Shown here: positions 1 through 11,394 of the stretch, in pieces
How the letters are laid out: every line of letters begins with the position of its first letter
How positions within the stretch are numbered: the first letter of the stretch is position 1
DNA from: Blattamonas nauphoetae
Lineage: Eukaryota; Preaxostyla; Oxymonadida
NCBI GenBank assembly: GCA_033064195.1
Contig: JARBJD010000024.1
Span: 310,001 to 374,000, forward strand
DNA: 64,000 bases
Direction: 5' to 3'
Notes under the pieces: model-generated
Told to the model about the DNA's origin: nothing
The model's database searches: none
Seen by the model: the letters and a program-made list of their open reading frames with translations, nothing else
Position numbers and translations under genes: made by a program

Positions 1-218
1 TCGAAGGGCACGACTTCACGAAGATGCCATCCACGGATTTTGACAAACAGATTTCACGATTCAAGTGGTCTTTTCGGTTTTACTGAAGTGAACAAAAGAA
101 TGACATGACAGAGGGTTCGATAGGAGCCAGATTTCCATCTCAATTCGACGAATCGAACAATCAATGGAAATCCGAAAATGAAGAGAGAACAATCATGGAG
201 AATACGGGTGTCTCATCC

Positions 219-3200
219 CTAGGGACGAGTACTCCGAATGTTTGGGCAGTTCATCACTGCCCTGAATCGGAGCTTGGAGTGAAACTTCAGAGGAGCCGAT
301 GCGAAGAGATCCTCACAGCCCTCCTCAACCATAATGCGGACAATGAGATCCTTGAGCCGTTTCTTCCAGGGACAGATTCCCCGATTCATTTCGTTGGCGA
401 AGGAGGACATGATTCTGTTTGTTCCTCGAACTGTGGGAAAGGTTAGACCGAGTTGAATGAGAGATGAAGTGATGAAGCGGCACTGGGGCTCACTCAGATC
501 TGGTGTATCAAGTTTGTGGATTCCACTGTCGACGACGTCGTGCAGAAACTCTGTGTGATGATTCACCCTCCTTCGTTTCGAGATAACAACCAGAATTTCG
601 GAGAGGAGAGGGAGGAGTACATGAAACATGGACGACAACTCCAACTGGGACCCCTCAACACACATTTGAAGTATCTTAATGACCTGTTTGTGAAGCTTGA
701 TCGAGTGGTGGTTTCGGATCAGATGGGTCGCTTTCTCGACAACTCCCACAAACAGGTGTGGTTCAAGATGACGTTTCTTGTTGCAGAAATCTTGTTTAGA
801 AAGCAACCAGAAGCAGAAATCAAGACTTTTGAGTGATTTACATCGTGGAATTGCTTTGAACATCTTCCATGCTAGATCAACTGGGAGCTGGATGTTGGTT
901 GGAAATGAACGCAATCGAAGTGCCAAGATTGGTCTTGGGTTTTCCTCTTGGACGAAATCTGAAACCAAATCGAGGAAAGCATCCTTCACAAATTGGTGTC
1001 GTGTTTTGAGGAAGTGCGATCTCCAACTATAGCGAAGGTCGCAGTTACTTGTGACAGAAAAGTGAAGGTCAGAGAGATTCTGCAAATATGAGCGGATGGA
1101 CTCGATCCGAAGTTGGGATGGACGAGATGGGTCTGGAAGAAGGATTTCCATCTCCTCTTTAATGGAATTGTGCTTGCATTCATGTTTAGAGTCATTTAAA
1201 CCTTCATTATGAGACAGGATCATCTGAAGGATGGACGAAGTGTCTTCGTCAGACATGAATTGTGTGAGACGGAGGAGATTTCGGCGAAAGCTGGTCGACA
1301 GAAAGACTTGGTATTCTGAATTATTGTAGAGGGAAATATGTTCGAGAATAGTCTGGTGGGACACATTTTGTTGAAGAAAGAGAAGAAGAGAGGCTCGAAG
1401 AGGTAATTCTTTTGGGAGGATGGATACGCAGTTCAGGACAGTTGAGATGAAGAAGAGAGATGAAAAGGGAAGAACATAAGTTGTGTAGGGACGTAATGAG
1501 TCGCGAAATGATTCTGACATCATGAGTTTTTCAAGAGATTCTGCAAGAGATTTGTGGGTTGTTGGGATTGTCTTGCACCGATCCAATATCATCTTATCAA
1601 ACAAACAAGGAGGAGTAGGATCACAGTTGTGAAGCAGACAGTTCACATTTTCCGGAGTTATTCCCATGATAGAGGCAAGAATCGAGACGAGAGTTTCTTT
1701 TAGAGAATCAATATCAGATGCCAAAAGAGCGAGGATGGATGTGACAAAAGCAGGAGAAACGAACAGAGATGGTTGTGGGGTTGATTGTTCATCTGAGAAA
1801 AGCTGGGCTGAAGCATGAGCGATCACATCTGCTGTTTCCGAGAGGAGAGGGAGGAGAGCGTGAAACATGGATGGTAATCCCAATTGATCCCAGTTCACAC
1901 ATTTCTGAAGTGTCGTAAAAACCTGTTTGTAAGTCTGTATCGACAGGTCGTTTCGGATCAGATGGGCCGCTTTCTCGACAACCCCCACAAACATGTGCAG
2001 TTCAAGAGGACGCTCAGTGTTGCAGAATTCTTGTTTGGAAAGTAACCAGAAGCAGAAATCAAGACATTCGAGTGATTCGCATCGAGGGATCACTTTGAAC
2101 AGATCCCATGCCAGATTGTCCGGGAGCTTGACGTTGTAAGGAAATGAACGCAATCGAATTCCCGAGATGATCGTTGGTGTTTCCTCTCGGACGAAAGCGT
2201 CCAGCAGATCAATGAAAGTGTCCGACACAAAATCGTGTTGGCTGTGTCGACAGTACAAGTGTTCACAGCGGCTATTAACATTGAAGTTCCGGTTGGAGAG
2301 AGTCAGCAAATATGAGCGGATGGTCTCGATTCGAAGTTGGGATGGACGAGATGATTCTGGAAGAAGGAGTTCGACCTCCTGTTGAATATAATTCCGCAAA
2401 AAGTCGTTTTTGGAGTCGTTGAAACCTTTATAATGAGACAGAATGATTTGGAGAACAGATGATGTGTCTTCGTCAGACAGGAATTGTGTGAGACGGAGGA
2501 GAAATCGGCGAAAGCTGGTCGTCAGAAAGATTTGGTAGTCCCGAGTATTGTAGAGGGAAATATGTTCGATTATGGTCGTGCGACGGGCGTATTGTTGAAG
2601 AAAGAGAAGAAAAGAGGCTCGGAGAGGTGATTCTTTTGGGAGAGTGGACACGCAGTTAAGGAGAGTCGAGATGAAGTAGAGAGATGAAAATGGAAAAAAG
2701 AAAGGAGAGCAGGGATCGTCCGAGTAACACAAAGGGATAAATTTGATGAGTCGCTCAACAGATTCTGCGAGGTTTTGTTGGATTGCTGGTAATCCACAGA
2801 ACTCTTTCAATAATGACTTGTCTGTCCAACAAGGAGGAGTCGGATCACAATTGTGAAGCAGAAAGTTCACATCTTCCGCAGTGATTCCCATGATGGAGGC
2901 AAGAATCGAGATGAGTGTTTCTTTCAGTGAATCAACGTCAGATGCCAAAAGAGCGAGGAGTGATGCAACTAAAGCAGGAGAAACAATCAGATATGGTTGT
3001 TGTGCCGATTGGACATCTGAGAGAAGCTGGGCTGAAGCATGAGAGAGATTGGCGATGATAGCACTCCTATCGTCGGGACTTTTCCAAAATAAAGTGCGGC
3101 ATCTGTTTCCGAAATAGTCAAGTACATTCTTGAGAAAAGATTGTCCAGAATTCATCTCGAACAACGATTCTTGATGGATCACATGGCCCATCCTTTTTAT

Positions 3201-3287
3201 TTGTTGTGAATGAGCCCTTCTGTTCACAAGAAAGTTCTGGTAAACGGTTTGAAACTCCTCGTTTCAGGGTCTGATTACCTGATTCAT
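219..3287 (-). CDS. Large ARM/HEAT-like protein with internal tandem duplication
   Basis: Long uninterrupted minus-strand frame ending at TAG (219-221), rich in Leu/Ser helices as in ARM/HEAT proteins of oxymonads. The body consists of two copies of a ~400-residue module. Matching points such as AHASAQLFSDEQS and SHASAQLLSDVQS lie 1224 bp (408 codons) apart, and both copies share LASDVDSLKETL, NCDPTPPC and CFWLLSKQ motifs. The frame runs past its first in-frame ATG (3191) to an AG acceptor. I propose a 9-nt first exon (3279-3287, Met-Asn-Gln) and a 42-nt GT-AG intron (3237-3278), giving about 1008 residues; otherwise the start is 3191 (976 residues). No membrane segment or catalytic motif is visible. 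Role unknown, probably a protein-interaction scaffold (inference). Confidence 0.7.
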
Positions 3288-3349
3288 CTCTTTCATTGAT
3301 GTGAGAGAAATATTTCGTTTCAATTTGACATTTAAGTCATCAGTTCGCT

Positions 3350-3579
3350 ACAATCCATTCGAAGGAAGTCGAGAGGTGCAAGGAGGGGGGGAGGAGAGAA
3401 AGAAACGATTATCAGTTCGAGGAATGATGAGAGGGCGAAATGAGGAAGGACATGAAGATGGTTTTGAGCAGATCGTGAATCTAGTCATCACAAGCTGGTC
3501 CGATTCAGAACGCTTTGATCGGACATTGAGTTGTTTAGGAATGAATGTGGCATCAAAGGATTTCACTGGAAGATTCTAG
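3350..3579 (+). pseudogene. Truncated 3' copy of the ARM-like gene at 30725-33403
   Basis: The translated end (motifs KRLSVRGMMRGRNEEG, SWSDSERFDRTLSCLG) is nearly the same as the C-terminus of the large minus-strand gene ending at 30725. Only the last ~75 codons are present; upstream of about 3350 the similarity stops. About 28 bp found in the right-arm copy is missing here. It has no start of its own and is a passenger of the segmental duplication, not a gene. Confidence 0.8.
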
Positions 3580-3778
3580 GAAGAAACGAAAGGCCCGACT
3601 CAGACACAACGTCAAAACCCTTCACACCTCCTTCAGGATGTTATGACGATTCTTGGCCTGAGAAAGTCAATATTTCTGCTCCACAGTTCTCTTTCGTCTC
3701 TTTTTTTGTCAAAATATCTCCAAATGAACTCATTCTCTTCGAACTCGATCGGTCAGCCCACCATCGTCTGACACGATC

Positions 3779-4892
3779 ATGGAGAATCTGAAGTTGGGAC
3801 TGTCTCAGGGTTTTGCGGAGCTTCTCCAAATTATCAGTGCTTCGTATCCTTATTTGTTTGTGTTCCAGACAGTTTACTACACAGTGTGCCTGTCAACAGG
3901 GTCATCTTCATTCCACTCCTTTTTCTTGACGCTGTTTGTGAACATGTTTGGAAGCACAATAGTCCCTCTATTCATCTTCCAGGAAACGCCAGGTTTGCTC
4001 TTATCACTCGCATTGCTCTCCTCTTCTGGCAATCTGCCCGCACTTTTCAGGTTGGCTGAAAGACTCGAAATATTTCTATCTGTTTGCTGTGACATGGATT
4101 GTGACGCAGATTGTCCTGAAGGCAGCACCGAAACTGCTTCGAAACAAAGTGTCGGTGGTTGTATTGAACTTTGGGCTGGAACTGTCGATCAGCCAAATCA
4201 TCCTGAACTATCTGCTCAAAACGTCGGCGAAGTTTCCGAACGCGGAATTTGTGATTTGCGTGCTGATTGGGTTCATTTGTGGATCGCTTCCACACATTCT
4301 CTTCCTGAGGAAGCAACCAGAAGCGCACAAATATGATTCGACATGGTTTGTGTGCTTGATTTCCTGTCACTGTGTCTCGTAGTCTTTCCATTGCAAGCGG
4401 AGTTACTGTGACACTGTTCACGATCATCCGACGACCGAACCTTCTCATCAGCCCGTTTCTCAGTCTGCCGTTTCTCCCGACCGGCCCTCGCCTGGAAGGA
4501 AGTGGGATTCCCACCAAGATCTTCTCAGCACTTCGAAACTTCCTCAAAAGTCGAAAGAAGGTGATGGAGTTGCTGAAACTCTTGCACTCATACAACACAA
4601 GGCCAACTGACATCGCCATCTCGCTGTTCGGCCGAGGACCGAAATATCAGATCCCGCTCTTCGAGATTCCGACACTGAAGCTTCGTCAGCTCATTGGGCT
4701 GAGTGCGTTGGCCGTTGCTTCGTTGTACTTTGCGTTCATGACAGCTGTCTGCTTCTTCGTTGTCATCACCTGTTTTCTCTTTGTTGGACAATCCAGCTTG
4801 ATTATGCACGAGAGTCGAAGGCAAGGAAAGAGCTTGAGGAAGAGACTCGGCATCAACGACAGAACAGGCCGAACAGGAGCCACCGAGATTAA
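3779..4892 (+). CDS. TRIC-like intracellular cation channel, left-arm copy
   Basis: Four exons (3779-3992, 4051-4345, 4383-4758, 4797-4892) with GT-AG introns of 58, 37 and 38 nt join in frame into 326 residues, close to the usual ~290-300 of TRIC (TMEM38) channels. These are trimeric K+ channels of ER-type membranes that balance charge during Ca2+ release (family knowledge). Resemblances: an early FGSTIVPLFIFQE stretch where TRICs have FGS...LLGEP, then PNAEFVICVLIG where TRICs have a PNA-FV--IG motif before the last helices. Several hydrophobic segments are seen and the tail is charged (LDYARESKARKELEEE). The near-identical right-arm copy keeps all splice sites. Family assignment is from memory of the pattern; a different small membrane-protein family remains possible. 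Confidence 0.65.
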
Positions 4893-5598
4893 CGACGAAT
4901 CCTTGCCATTTCACAGCGACCAGAGAGCAATATTGATTTCATTTCAAAGAAGAACATTCCATTTTGATGTATTCTGCCGAGAGTATTCTTCATCGGCATC
5001 CCATTCGGATGTGTTGGTTGATCAGGTCCATTGTCTTGAAACCAGAAATGCTGCCAAAACTCGACCTTCTCAGCTTTTTCTTTTGATCATTCATTGTTCT
5101 TGTTTCCCAGAGTCCGGATCTCATCAACCCTGTCTTTCCAGAACATCCTCCTGAGTTTCATCAACAAAAAGAACTCGATACCTCATCCCCCGATTCCATG
5201 GAAACTTCTGCCCTCCGAATTGTGTCACATCCTGATGATCTGTTCCCGGTTCGCCTCTTTTCATTGACGCATTGTGAACATCTCTTGACCTTCATGTCAG
5301 GTCCTGAAATTGTTGTGTTATCTGCTTAATAGTCCTTCCTGCACCGCTGCAAAGTGAACTTGAAAGACCAGATACCACCCTTGCCGTTGATCTTCTCTCT
5401 AAAATTCTCACAGTCTACATTTTTCTTCTCATCAGATAATTCTTTTGATCCCACGCTTTTTCTTCAGACTCTCCCACATTTCCTGCATCACCCGTAATAT
5501 CCGCTCTGTTACCACTTCTGAAATCGAATCCCGCAGTCATCACCCACTTTGTTGCATCACCTCTGTGGTTCTCGCTGCTGTCGTCACTCCTTCAGCAG

Positions 5599-5684
5599 GG
5601 GTAAGTATAGAGACAGATCTGATTTTGTATACACACAGATCTAAATTTGGTATACACACAGATCTGCGGTATACACACAGATCT
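5599..5684 (+). repeat. Left TIR with three subterminal 16-bp repeats
   Basis: After the terminal GGGTAAG block, GTATACACACAGATCT occurs three times (5627-5642, 5650-5665, 5669-5684). Inverted, slightly changed copies sit in the right end (15424-15439, 15448-15463). Spaced subterminal repeats of this kind are typical transposase-binding sites (inference). Confidence 0.8.
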
Positions 5685-7517
5685 CATCCTTGGAGCACTG
5701 ATAATGTTTTAAAATCACAATTTTATGTGAAAAAGAGGAAGGACTATTGATTTAGTGAGAAAATGTGATGGAAAAGCGAAAAATTCAACGATTCGAAAGT
5801 CCTGACAGTGAGAACAAAATTATGGTCTCTCCATTCCTAATTTCTCGACTCTGACTTCATTTTACAATAATACACCCCTCTCAAATGCATCAGACTCCGT
5901 CATGCCTCGAATTGCAGATCTTAATGTATTGACCATCTCCTATATACCAATTTTGTTCCTCCTGTCATTCATAACGCTCCAGATCTGTTTCTACTCATCA
6001 TATATGACTTTTATGAACGTTTTAGGCAATTATGATGTCTACTTAGTCGTGTTGCGCAAATTATTGTGACACGAATCGATTGGTAATCAGATCTCGAAAT
6101 GCATTGTTGTGATGACATGATCTTCGAGAATATGGAGCCAGTTTGAGGAATCACGTTTGAAGACGACATTAAAGATGGGTGGATGGACAAGGAACTTGGC
6201 TGGGCGGACTAAACAACGAAACCTGCTGGCAGTACGAGCGTCAAACAAGATGGGAGCAAATTTCGGACGGACAGAGGAACAACCCCAAATCAACCATTTT
6301 AATCTCAATAAAAACAAGGAGACTTCTCTGAGTTGGAAGTTCGAAGACTCACCGGCGCATCTGATACATGTCTTCACAAGGAAGGATGCCGAACGAATCT
6401 GGCAGGAACTTGAATGAGATTTCAACCAACAATTCCACACTGATACTAATGCTGCTACTCATTAATCTTTGTGGGCTTCGTCCGTTTTCGTTGTTGCTGT
6501 GAGTGCAGGAGAAGAAGACAAAGAAACCAGCCTCATCAAAACTGAACTGGTGTGAATAATCGAGGAAATACCAGCTGCAATTGAAGATGGAATTAAACTG
6601 ACGTCATTGAACGAAGTTTTCGTCCACGAGACTAAAGAAGAAAAGAAAGTCTCTCAAAAACATCATGATCAAGTCAAGAAGCATTTCTAAGCAATTTGCA
6701 CTGGTATCAACCTACTTCGTGATTATAAAACCAAACGATGGACTAGTGAACGTCAGATGAACGAAGAAATGTGGCCACTCGTCAAAGCCCTTCAAAACTC
6801 ACTCGAACAAGAAATGTCCCAATAATTTTGAAAGAATCCATCCGTTTCACTGGTCTTTCTATCAAATTCTGTCTATTCTTGTTCCAGGAACAGATTAAAG
6901 TCCTCAATCTCCACGGATATCTTCTCTCAAAACTTCGTTTCTACACATCCTCTTTTCAAGCACTGACTCTCCAACCTTCATTGTGACCTCACTGCTCCAC
7001 CTTTGATAAACTGCGTTCCACTCAGATCGATGTACATCAAGTCACATGTGTGAAGATCGGGTGTGCTCTTTTCACTTTCTTTGAAACTCGTAGCACCTGA
7101 AAGCGGATTCTCTTTTTCCATGACGGTTACTCTTGGAGATTAAGATAATGATGTCCCAATGTCTCTTCACCAGTGTCAAACAGACATATAAAACCTGTTT
7201 GTTCTCAATTATCTCTCATAATTTCAGATAGACAAAGGAAAGGAGTGTTTAGGACACGATCGATGATGATCTTGCCAGATGGGTGCAAACATGTGTCCAA
7301 TTCAAGAAAAAATACTTGTACTCCTGGGTTCATGCAGAAATCTAATTTCAACTGATAATTCAAGTGCAATAGAGCATTTTCGAGACTATTGAGTATTTTG
7401 CCTCTATTTCTTCACAATACATCTTATCCGTACTCTCCATTGTAGAACCTTCTTTTTTCACATTGTCTCACCTCATGATCTTCTCTCATCTGTTTTTGAA
7501 ACAATAAATGTGTTCAA
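5685..7517. other. Transposon interior without recognisable gene
   Basis: Only short frames (86-117 codons or fewer) are present, in both directions, and none has a recognisable domain. Around 6560-6790 fragments such as NEVFVHETKEEKKVSQ and RQMNEEMWPLVKALQ look like remains of a coding sequence broken by stops; its family is unknown. Confidence 0.5.
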
Positions 7518-9610
7518 TTGGCGTTTCAAAAAAGTGTCGTTTCTCGTCACGATCGAAGCTCAATTTCGAAACAAACCCCTTTTCCATCATATTTGAGTGA
7601 TTTTAAGAATTTGGAGAAAAATAAAAAAAGTGAAACCATCCATAGTGTTTTGGCTCTTTTCAAAATTATTGGGACAAATGATCACTTACAATCAGCGAGT
7701 CAAGGAAACTCGCGATCGCATGCGGGACGAAGAGCAGCAAATGAACAAAAAAAACCGATTCCCTCCAACAAACCAGCGAAGATGAATCATATCGTATGTT
7801 TGATGAAGCAGAAAAAGAGATCAAAGAAATCGAGGATTGTGAGGACAGGAAACGACGAGAATTGGACAGCGAAAGACTCTCAGAGGAGTAGGCGGAGACA
7901 GACAAAATTACAGAGCTTCAGAAAGGCCAAGAAGATCTCGTTGAACACGTGATTGAAGAAACCATGAACGAACTCGGTGAAAGAGAGGAAGACAGGCCAA
8001 AAGAGGAAGGAGAAAGACAAGAGCAGCAACTCGACGAGAAATGTTTGAAAGAGAAGCAATTGATGAAAGAGAAAGGAGGAACCAACTCCGAGTCTGCCAA
8101 AGCACGAATTTTTTGGAAAGAAAGGGCCTAATGTAGTGTTCGAAGCATCACAGAAACTCGACCACACAAACTGGAAAGAATTCGTCCAGCTGGTCCCGCT
8201 TGCTCAGCTGAAAAACGAGAAGAACACGGAAGGCGTTTGGAACAATAGAATGACAGCCATTCTGCGCAAAAGGAGGAGGAGCTCATTGCTCTTCTTCAGA
8301 AAGTTCGAGATATTGATGTCAAAGTCACTGAACTTGAAGAAAACAACCAAGAAGTTGCCATTCTTCTCCCAGTTCTCGAAGAGTTCGTGACGAGCATGCT
8401 CAGCGATCAGTTCCTCACCGACAAGAGAGACAGAGAGCGGAGAAGAAATGAACGAACAGAAGACACAATCTTGGCGATGGAACACGGTGACAAGCAAGGC
8501 ATCGAGCCGGACACACTTGCTGATTCCAAATCCGACGAAGAATACTCGCTGATGGATCTCGACGAGAGGAACGAACGCAAACACGACTTCCGATTCATCA
8601 TTCCTCAGAAAGACAAACACAAAGAGACAGGAACACCTGGGGATCCGTTTGGAGGCAATTACGTAGGCCACGACAGCGAGGGAATGGACGATCTGAAGCC
8701 GTGTGGGGAGGGATCAGAAATGGACTGGGAGAATTCGTCCATCATCGACGCGAATCCTCTCCCGCTCTTCACGTCACCTGTCAATGTCACATTCACCGAA
8801 GAGAAGATGCTGTGGCTCCGAGCACCGTTCTTGTTCCAAGATGAACGAAAGGAGATGTTCACAAAGAAGACAAGACGAGTTCTGCACGAGGAGGGAACAC
8901 GATTGAACGATGAACAGCAAACCCAACTGATGCTTCAACTCGGAACAACAGCAATTCACGAGAAGAAAGAACACATCATCTCCGCAAGAGACGAAGGCCT
9001 CGGGAACATCAAGCAGACAATCAACACTCGAGTGGCTAAGACCGACGAGAGACTCGAGCGATACTGCAAAGCTGGCGAAGAGCGCGCTTATCAAGCGGCC
9101 ATCGGCGACTGAGCATCAAGCGATACTGTCTTGGCTGAGTGCACAGAGACGTTGGAAGAATTGGAGCACCGAATGGAGGAGATGCGAAAGAAGAATATCA
9201 AAGCAGAGGTGAAGGAAGAGACAGGCAAGAGCCACATCATTCGAAACAGGAGAAGAATCACACTTGTTTGTCATGTCGGCCAATCACAGCCCTGCTGCCA
9301 CAGACAGATCCAACAAAACACTCACCTGAGCAAACCAAACAAGGCACAGCCCTTGAAGTGGAGCCAGAATAGAACCCGATCGTTATCCACAATTTCGTCG
9401 AGAAGATCTCCGAAGATGAGTCAGCCAAACTCTCAGAGAGGCTAACTGGAAACATCAACCATTTTCTCTGTGTTCTTTCAGAATATATTGCGGGGAAGCC
9501 AATCTTTCGAAAGTGGCCGCGATCGACCCTTTGAAACAGTTGTTGGATCTGTCTCACCATTCGCTCTCTTTTTTCCTTGAAATTCTTCTTTTTGTCCGTC
9601 TGCATCTATT
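7518..9610 (+). pseudogene. Coiled-coil protein gene remnant carried by the transposon
   Basis: A highly charged Glu/Lys/Arg-rich coding signal changes frame several times on the + strand. Open parts include 7949-8131 (ETMNELGEREEDRPKEEGE), 8387-9112 (241 codons, TEEKMLWLRAPFLFQDERK, then a helical region ending RLERYCKAGEERAYQ), and a tail to about 9530 (EYIAGKPIFRKW). Heptad-like patterns suggest a coiled-coil structural protein, possibly cytoskeletal or axonemal, but I do not recognise the family. Short introns could explain some frame changes; the number of shifts makes a decayed captured gene more likely. Confidence 0.5.
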
Positions 9611-9668
9611 CTACGTCTTTTTCATTCATTAATAACACATTATAAGCCAAAATAGAGACAATAAGGTC

Positions 9669-9715
9669 AGATCTGTGTGTATACTGCCCGACACGACGAC
9701 CTGATCCGGCTGTAA
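9669..9715 (+). repeat. Internal copy of the transposon subterminal sequence
   Basis: AGATCTGTGTGTATAC (9669-9684) is followed by a 31-bp block (9685-9715, TGCCCGACACGACGAC...) that is the inverse of 15382-15412 just inside the right TIR. It is therefore left-end subterminal sequence lying 4 kb inside the element. Either the left end was split by another insertion (5685-9668) or two related elements are nested. Confidence 0.75.
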
Positions 9716-10879
9716 TTTTTGCTTTTTGATTGAACAAGTGAGAGTAGAGAGTTCCTTTTTCACTCACTTCACCTTTACTGGGGTAGACATCTCCATGTCT
9801 CTGTCAAGGTAGTATCCAAGGACACCGATGCGCCGAACACCGACGATTATCAGTTAGTCGTGAAATGAAAAGGCCAGCCACAGCACGAAGCCATCAAGAC
9901 TTTGCATTCTGTTCGAATTGGATTCAAAAAGGCGTCATACAGTTCAGCTGTTCATCGAAAGAGAGACATCAAAATCAAAAAATCACACTGTTTCTTCCAA
10001 CGATTTGTCAAAGTGAATCGACTTGGTCTTCACAAATCGCACAGAGTTCCTCGCATTCTTCTCCATCATTTTCAAAATCGCTGCGTCTTTGGAAATGAGA
10101 CTCTTTCTAAATGTTTCTTTCATGAGCTTTGTTGGTTTGGCGATGTGAAGAATCTGTGTGAGAGATGATAGTGCCCTCAAAAACCCGCTTTTATCCATAA
10201 ACCCGCACAAAATCCAAAATGTAGATAACCATTATGAAATAATTCTTTCCATTTCAGATTTTCACTTTTTAAACCTAGTTACTCAAAACTGATTAAAACG
10301 GAGGTGGATCAAAATCAAAAAGTGGGTCTGTTTTGTGCCGAACACTCGAGGAGTGCGACTCAGCACTTCGCGGCCAACACAACATCATCCCCCAAGAGTT
10401 GTTCTTCGACTTCAATCAGTTCTGATAGATAATATGGCCTCACCTCGTTTCCTCGGATGACACTTCAACCGCGCAACGACTCGCGTCCAAATCACATTCT
10501 CTCCACTGTTTTTCACAATGATCCTTTATCTCACTCTTCCATCCTCTGACGATGAATGCCCAACTCGACAAGTACATCAACACAGACGAGCCAACTGGAG
10601 CAAGGGCAGTTGATCATTCATTGTATGCCATCATCGGATCATCCACACTCAGCCTCACCAAAATTGCGTTCCAGCTCGAAATAATCATTTCCTCGCTTTT
10701 AAATGGCATCGACAGACTCATCAGCTGATGCCAGTTCGTCAGTCACGCAGGTCAGCTTTTTACCCCAAACAGGCACGCCCCTCATCTCGTCCTTTCCAGA
10801 AAACAAGTCGGAACAACTGTCATCAACTGGAGCTGTTGGAATTGTTCCTCGCTGAGCACCGCACCAACGAATCTTGATT

Positions 10880-11235
10880 TCGATCCATGTTCGCTGATAA
10901 AGTCCATGAAAGTTACCAGACGAAGACGGTTGATCTCGATCGATTCATCTTTTATGAAATCCACCAAGGACGGAACTCTCGCACAAACGAAGAAGGGTAC
11001 TCTGAACGTGTACAAACAGGTTGTGGCTGAGCTCCGTTACCTCCTAGCATAATTGCACATCCGATTCGATCTGAATGACATTAGTAACATCATCGGCAGC
11101 CTCTACCGTGCCAACAGGAACCAGATCAACAAAGTTGGCGTGATCCGACTGTGGGCTCACGAGTGCACACGAACATTCAGCCATCGTCTCGTGGACTACG
11201 CAGACAGTCCTGACCCGAGCCAAATTTGCATTTGA
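10880..11235 (+). pseudogene. Dynein heavy chain fragment
   Basis: Two pieces match the motor region of axonemal/cytoplasmic dynein heavy chains: VYKQVVAELR (about 10995-11035), then FDLNDIS and RLWAHECTRTFSHRLVD (11065-11190). These correspond to the conserved stretch with FNLRDIS followed by VRLWxHECxRVFxDRL near the AAA3-AAA4 region (family knowledge). One stop codon separates the two pieces, and nothing of the other ~4000 residues of a dynein chain is present. It is a captured fragment directly upstream of the TmcB-like sequence, in the same orientation. Confidence 0.7.
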
Positions 11236-11394
11236 CACTTCAATTACGCACCTCTCTTCGCCACCAATCTGCCATCGTCATCTTCACCGCACTCCTCTCT
11301 CTCATCCAAGACAAAATGAAGATCGGCGATAACAAGGAAGGTATTCGGTTAATGCCCAGCCGAGCCGACGCCGTCTGCCTCTTATCAGCCAAAC

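Noticed and set aside
105-446. 113-codon + frame at the window start
   Set aside because: Antisense to the conserved 3' end of the ARM-like gene; no independent support.
3301-3349. Extension of the 3350-3579 frame upstream to 3301 as a 92-codon gene
   Set aside because: Similarity to the parent gene stops near 3350; upstream codons are chance.
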